Source of the DNA: Streptococcus sp. oral taxon 058 str. F0407
Lineage (GTDB): Bacteria; Bacillota; Bacilli; Lactobacillales; Streptococcaceae
DNA length: 64,000 nt
Direction of reading: 5' to 3'
Assembly: GCF_000235485.1 (NCBI RefSeq)
Contig: NZ_JH378887.1
Location: 255,215 to 319,214, forward strand
Part shown: positions 60,784 to 64,000 of the stretch, one piece after another
Numbering within the stretch: position 1 is the first letter of the stretch
Layout: every line of letters begins with the position of its first letter
Translations under genes and position numbers: made by a program
The notes under the pieces: model-generated
Databases searched by the model: none
Seen by the model: the letters and a program-made list of their open reading frames with translations, nothing else
What the model was told of the DNA's origin: nothing

Positions 60784-62883
60784 ATGGAGTTTCAGAAACT
60801 TTTGTCATTCTTACCAGAACATTTAAAATATAATAAAGTTGTTGAATTGAGAAAAAAAGATAGAAGTAGAAATGAACAGTATTATAAGTGGCAGTTTTTG
60901 TATTCCATTGTTAATTCAGGAATGTATGCAAAAGACTTTATCGGAACTGAAGTTCAGTTTCCAAAAGGAAACAAAGACTCCGCACCTATCAAATTAGACG
61001 CAGCGATTTTTGATGATATTGAATGGTTTAATCACTATCAGAAATATTGGCAGAATAACGATTTGGATAGTCTAGAATGGCTTAAAGAGCATTTATTAGT
61101 TGCTTTAGAATTTAAAAAAGAGGATGCTAAAAATGTTGCGGAAGTTTGGGATAAACAACTTAAATCTTACATGAATGAAAGCAGAAAAGATCTTTGTTTT
61201 GGTGTTCTCTATGATACAGAAAGACTGTTTCTATTCAAGAAGCAAGAAAAATCATTTGTAAGATATAGTGATGAATATAATGTAAAAGGCTTAGCAAGTA
61301 AAACTTCAGAATTATCTTTACTTGTGCCTGATCCATATATCAACCTTCCTGATTTCAAGACTTTGATATCAAAAGGTCACAGTAAAAAAATAGATATAAC
61401 TAGACAGAAAATCGAAGATTTAGAAGTAATCTCGGGTATCCAATCAATTCAAATAAATAATTCGATGAGTAGTATTTTAAAAATGATGGATAAAGTGGGG
61501 TTGGTAAATCAGAAAGGATTTGAAATATTAATACAAATCCTAACTCTAAAAATATTTGATGAAAAGGCAAATGAGAAGAATTCGAAAGAATTCTTGGACT
61601 TTTATATAACCACTAGTGAGGCAGATTATAAGTTTTTATCTGATTCTGGTATTCAAAACTTTATTAAAAGAATTTCTTCTTTGAAAGAAAAAGCAGAAGG
61701 ACAATACTATAGAATCCTTAAAGACAACGCTATAGATTTTAAGGAAGAGTCCCACATAAAAATTTTAATAGAAATTGTACGTCAATTTCAAAATTATACA
61801 TTTATTAAATCTCATAAAACAGATTTATACCAATTAGTTTTCTATCAGTTTGCTGCTCCGTTTGCAAAGCAACAGAATGCACAATTTGTGACACCTTTAC
61901 CACTCATTGATTTTTTAGTAAAAATAGTGAATCCTAGAAAAGATGAGTCAGTTATTGATCCGACTGTAGGTATTGCAGACTTTCTATCAGTATCTTATGT
62001 AAATTCTAATAGCAAACTTGATGACAATAATATATTTGGAATGGATATTGATGAACAAATGGTAATGTTAGCAACATTAAACATGTTGTTAAATGGAGAT
62101 GGCAATGCTAAGATTGTAGCAAAATCTGGGAATGGCTCTCTATTATCAAAGTTTGACGTTTCGGGAAATATTATAGATTTAATTCCTTCAATGAATAAGA
62201 GTGGAAATTGGGATGATCGACCAGATAATACAAAATTAAAGAAGTTTGATGTTGTCCTGACTAATCCTCCATTTGGTGATAATAGAGCCTTTAAACCAAC
62301 TGATAAAAAAGAAGTTGAAATGTTGGAATGTTATGAAATGTGGAATTTATATAGTACAGACAATAAAGGAAAGAAAAAAGCAACTTCCAAAATTGATTTA
62401 GGGGTTCTATTTTTAGAAAATGCCTATAGAATATTGGCTGAACAAGGTAGGATGGGAATTGTACTCTCAAATTCGATTGCAAGTATAGATACACATAGGC
62501 TGGCTAGAGAGTGGCTGATGAAAAAGATGAGAATTGTAGCAATCTTTGATTTGCCTGCAAATGTATTTGCTGAAACAGGGGTAAATACAACGATTATTGT
62601 AGCTTATAAGCCTTCAGAAGATAGATTAGAACAACTAAAGAAACAAGATTATCAGGTGTTCTTTAAACCGATAAAGAAAGTAGGGTACGAAGTTGTTACA
62701 TCTAACAGGGTAAAGAGGTTTTCTCGTTCTTTTAAAATTAATCCCAAAACATTTAAGGTGGAAATTGATAATGAAGGTAATGCAATTGTAGATGAGGATT
62801 TCACATCAACAATTTCAGAATTTAAAGAATGGTGTTTGAGCCAAGAAAAGGATTTACAAGATATTTTCGTAAAGGAAAAGTAA
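60784..62883 (+). CDS. Fused nuclease-N6-adenine methylase, BcgI-like R-M polypeptide
   Basis: About 699 residues from ATG 60784. N-terminal region: KLDAAIFDD (Asp72) and LLVALEFKKED (Glu109, Lys111) form a PD-(D/E)XK-like nuclease site, as in HsdR N-domains. C-terminal region: helical type I-like methylase with SAM motif DPTVGIADFL and catalytic NPPFG (62263-62277). No helicase is seen. A nuclease plus methylase followed by a specificity gene is the BcgI (type IIB/IIG) layout. The best start, ATG 60741 with GAGG 7 bases upstream, encodes MSLFGKYKEEFDKK in another frame, meeting this one at the A6 tract 60777-60782; so the start may be frameshifted. TTG 60751 is also in frame. AT-rich, accessory. 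Confidence 0.78.
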   Translation: MEFQKLLSFLPEHLKYNKVVELRKKDRSRNEQYYKWQFLYSIVNSGMYAKDFIGTEVQFPKGNKDSAPIKLDAAIFDDIEWFNHYQKYWQNNDLDSLEWLKEHLLVALEFKKEDAKNVAEVWDKQLKSYMNESRKDLCFGVLYDTERLFLFKKQEKSFVRYSDEYNVKGLASKTSELSLLVPDPYINLPDFKTLISKGHSKKIDITRQKIEDLEVISGIQSIQINNSMSSILKMMDKVGLVNQKGFEILIQILTLKIFDEKANEKNSKEFLDFYITTSEADYKFLSDSGIQNFIKRISSLKEKAEGQYYRILKDNAIDFKEESHIKILIEIVRQFQNYTFIKSHKTDLYQLVFYQFAAPFAKQQNAQFVTPLPLIDFLVKIVNPRKDESVIDPTVGIADFLSVSYVNSNSKLDDNNIFGMDIDEQMVMLATLNMLLNGDGNAKIVAKSGNGSLLSKFDVSGNIIDLIPSMNKSGNWDDRPDNTKLKKFDVVLTNPPFGDNRAFKPTDKKEVEMLECYEMWNLYSTDNKGKKKATSKIDLGVLFLENAYRILAEQGRMGIVLSNSIASIDTHRLAREWLMKKMRIVAIFDLPANVFAETGVNTTIIVAYKPSEDRLEQLKKQDYQVFFKPIKKVGYEVVTSNRVKRFSRSFKINPKTFKVEIDNEGNAIVDEDFTSTISEFKEWCLSQEKDLQDIFVKEK

Positions 62884-62884
62884 A

Positions 62885-64000
62885 ATGCAGAAAAGATATA
62901 CGATTACTCCTGAGTTTATAAAATTCTCTGATATCAATAAAGACGACTTTATCCTTTCGTCATCACTATACGAAAAAGTTAATTTTAAAAATACAAATGG
63001 TATTTTTCTTAAGGAGTTATTATCATGTTCTTTAAGTAATGAATTTAAAGGTAGTGATGTTGGATCAGACAACTATGTAGATCAATCTCCATACACTTTT
63101 TTAAGAACGAAAGCTCTTCAAGATTTTAACTATTTACCAGATTTTAACAAAGAGTCTCTATTAAGGATTAAACCGTCGAGTTTTAAAGAAATGAATTTAA
63201 AAAAGGGAGATTTAATTTTATCAAAAGATAGTAATATAGGTGAGATTACTATTTTAGATGATGATTACCCCAAAATGATGATATCAAGTGCTATGTATAA
63301 ACTTCCTATTGAGAAAGATAAATACTATATTTTTGCATTTATTAAACATTCCGCTTTTAGAGAACAGTTAGATTTACTTGTTCCCAAAGGTGCCACTATT
63401 AGGCATGCTAAAACCTTGTTTTTAGAATGTTCCATTATATTTCCAAAGAAAAATAGAGAAAAAATCATTGATTATATAGAAACGCTTGTTAAGTCTGTTA
63501 TTAAAAAAGAAAAGCTTATAAAAATAAAACATGAGAAGATTTTGCATAGTATAGAGAATGAAATTGCTAGCAATCAAAAGGACGAAGTATTTACCTTCAG
63601 CCAACCAACTATTAGTGAATTAAAAAAGAAAAATAGGTTAGACACTAATTTATATGGACCTTATTTTAAGGAAATAAACTTTAAAATTAAAAATTATAAA
63701 TATGGCTACTCAACTCTTAAAGAATTAGGGTATGAGTTATCAAGAGGACAAAATTTACAAATATCGAATATAGGAAGAAGTATCTACTCAAAGAGATATA
63801 GATCGAATTTTTATGAATTGATGTTACCTAAGTTTTTATCAAAATATGGGACAGTAAATAAAGTGGAATATCTGGGAAATTCAAATAAGCTAAAAATACT
63901 TAAAAAGGGGGAGTTGATTTTTGGTGCAGAAGGGTTTGAAAAGGGAAGGTCAATAGTAATAATCGATGAAAAAGAAAAGGTAATTACAAATATCCATGGT
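62885..64000 (+). CDS. Restriction-modification specificity subunit (HsdS/BcgIB-like), partial
   Basis: An open frame from ATG 62885 to the window edge with no stop, 372 codons visible. It begins one base after the methylase stop, with AAAGGAA upstream. First target-recognition domain about residues 1-190 (GDLILSKDSNIGEITI, MISSAMYKLPI, ATIRHAKTLFLE), then a helical spacer (NREKIIDYIETLVKSVIKKE) and a second domain from about residue 245 (LDTNLYGPYFKEINF, KKGELIFGAEGFEKGRSI). This is the standard S-subunit plan and sets DNA target choice. The C-terminal part is outside the window. Confidence 0.82.
   Translation, partial: MQKRYTITPEFIKFSDINKDDFILSSSLYEKVNFKNTNGIFLKELLSCSLSNEFKGSDVGSDNYVDQSPYTFLRTKALQDFNYLPDFNKESLLRIKPSSFKEMNLKKGDLILSKDSNIGEITILDDDYPKMMISSAMYKLPIEKDKYYIFAFIKHSAFREQLDLLVPKGATIRHAKTLFLECSIIFPKKNREKIIDYIETLVKSVIKKEKLIKIKHEKILHSIENEIASNQKDEVFTFSQPTISELKKKNRLDTNLYGPYFKEINFKIKNYKYGYSTLKELGYELSRGQNLQISNIGRSIYSKRYRSNFYELMLPKFLSKYGTVNKVEYLGNSNKLKILKKGELIFGAEGFEKGRSIVIIDEKEKVITNIHG

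Noticed and set aside
1-64000. CRISPR array or insertion sequence
   Set aside because: No regular repeat-spacer series and no intact transposase frame was seen on either strand; the only mobile-element trace is the integrase stump.
1-64000. Many long frames opposite the highly expressed genes (tpiA, fba, rplA, uvrC)
   Set aside because: They mirror strong codon bias, have no ribosome sites, and read as unlikely proteins, so they were left out.

Overview
The window is low-GC Streptococcus chromosome of the mitis group (S. mitis, S. oralis, S. infantis or a close relative of S. pneumoniae). The evidence is the gene content (vex1-vex2-vex3-vncR-vncS, codY-pncA, murT-gatD, dpr, rnjB), a BOX repeat, streptococcal extended -10 promoters (TGnTATAAT), and close protein likeness to pneumococcal proteins as I remember them. 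No database was searched.

Layout. (1) 1-8.8 kb is accessory. It holds unrelated small-molecule-modifying or transport genes (nucleotidyltransferase, VOC protein, MFS pump with a ROK regulator, AbrB-ABC cassette, GNAT, small Cys-rich protein, alpha/beta hydrolase, AAC(3)-family acetyltransferase, methyltransferase), several looking clostridial in flavour. (2) 8.8-30.5 kb is core: a polar amino acid ABC importer, recJ, rnjB, estA, a membrane-anchored metalloprotease, uvrC, an unrecognised gene with a phosphoesterase, a lipoprotein, nitroreductase, pepV, a UDG-like protein, a YbaK-family deacylase, a shortened rhodanese, brnQ, an M42 peptidase, a HIT gene broken by a stop codon, an LdcB-type carboxypeptidase, rplK-rplA. 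(3) 30.6-53.1 kb is core: apt, metA, a DnaD-like gene, tpiA, a heterodimeric ABC exporter, dpr, truA with a vitamin kinase and ECF S-component, a BOX element, pepQ, murT-gatD, a disulfide oxidoreductase, a cshA-like helicase, codY-pncA. (4) 53.1-60.1 kb: tRNA-Leu(AAG), vex1-3, vncRS, fba. (5) 60.1-64 kb is accessory: a C-terminal integrase remnant and a restriction-modification locus.

How it fits together. From memory, pneumococcal fba lies next to the amino acid importer operon. Here they are about 49 kb apart, and each former neighbour now borders accessory DNA, which suggests island insertion plus a large rearrangement. The right-edge locus encodes one polypeptide with an N-terminal PD-(D/E)XK-like motif fused to an N6-adenine methylase, followed by a specificity subunit that runs off the window. 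That is the layout of BcgI-like type IIB enzymes rather than classical HsdR/M/S, and it is the most interesting system here. Its best start codon is out of frame with the main reading frame across an A tract. A similar A-tract frameshift separates the ABC permease at 4.7 kb from its expected start.

Other points worth noting: uvrC, truA and murT each have an extended -10 box only 6-7 nt before the ATG and no Shine-Dalgarno sequence, so they may be read from leaderless mRNAs. metA has AAACTATA repeats, codY a near-perfect CodY box, the helicase gene a long structured leader, and no Pep27 peptide is seen before vncR.
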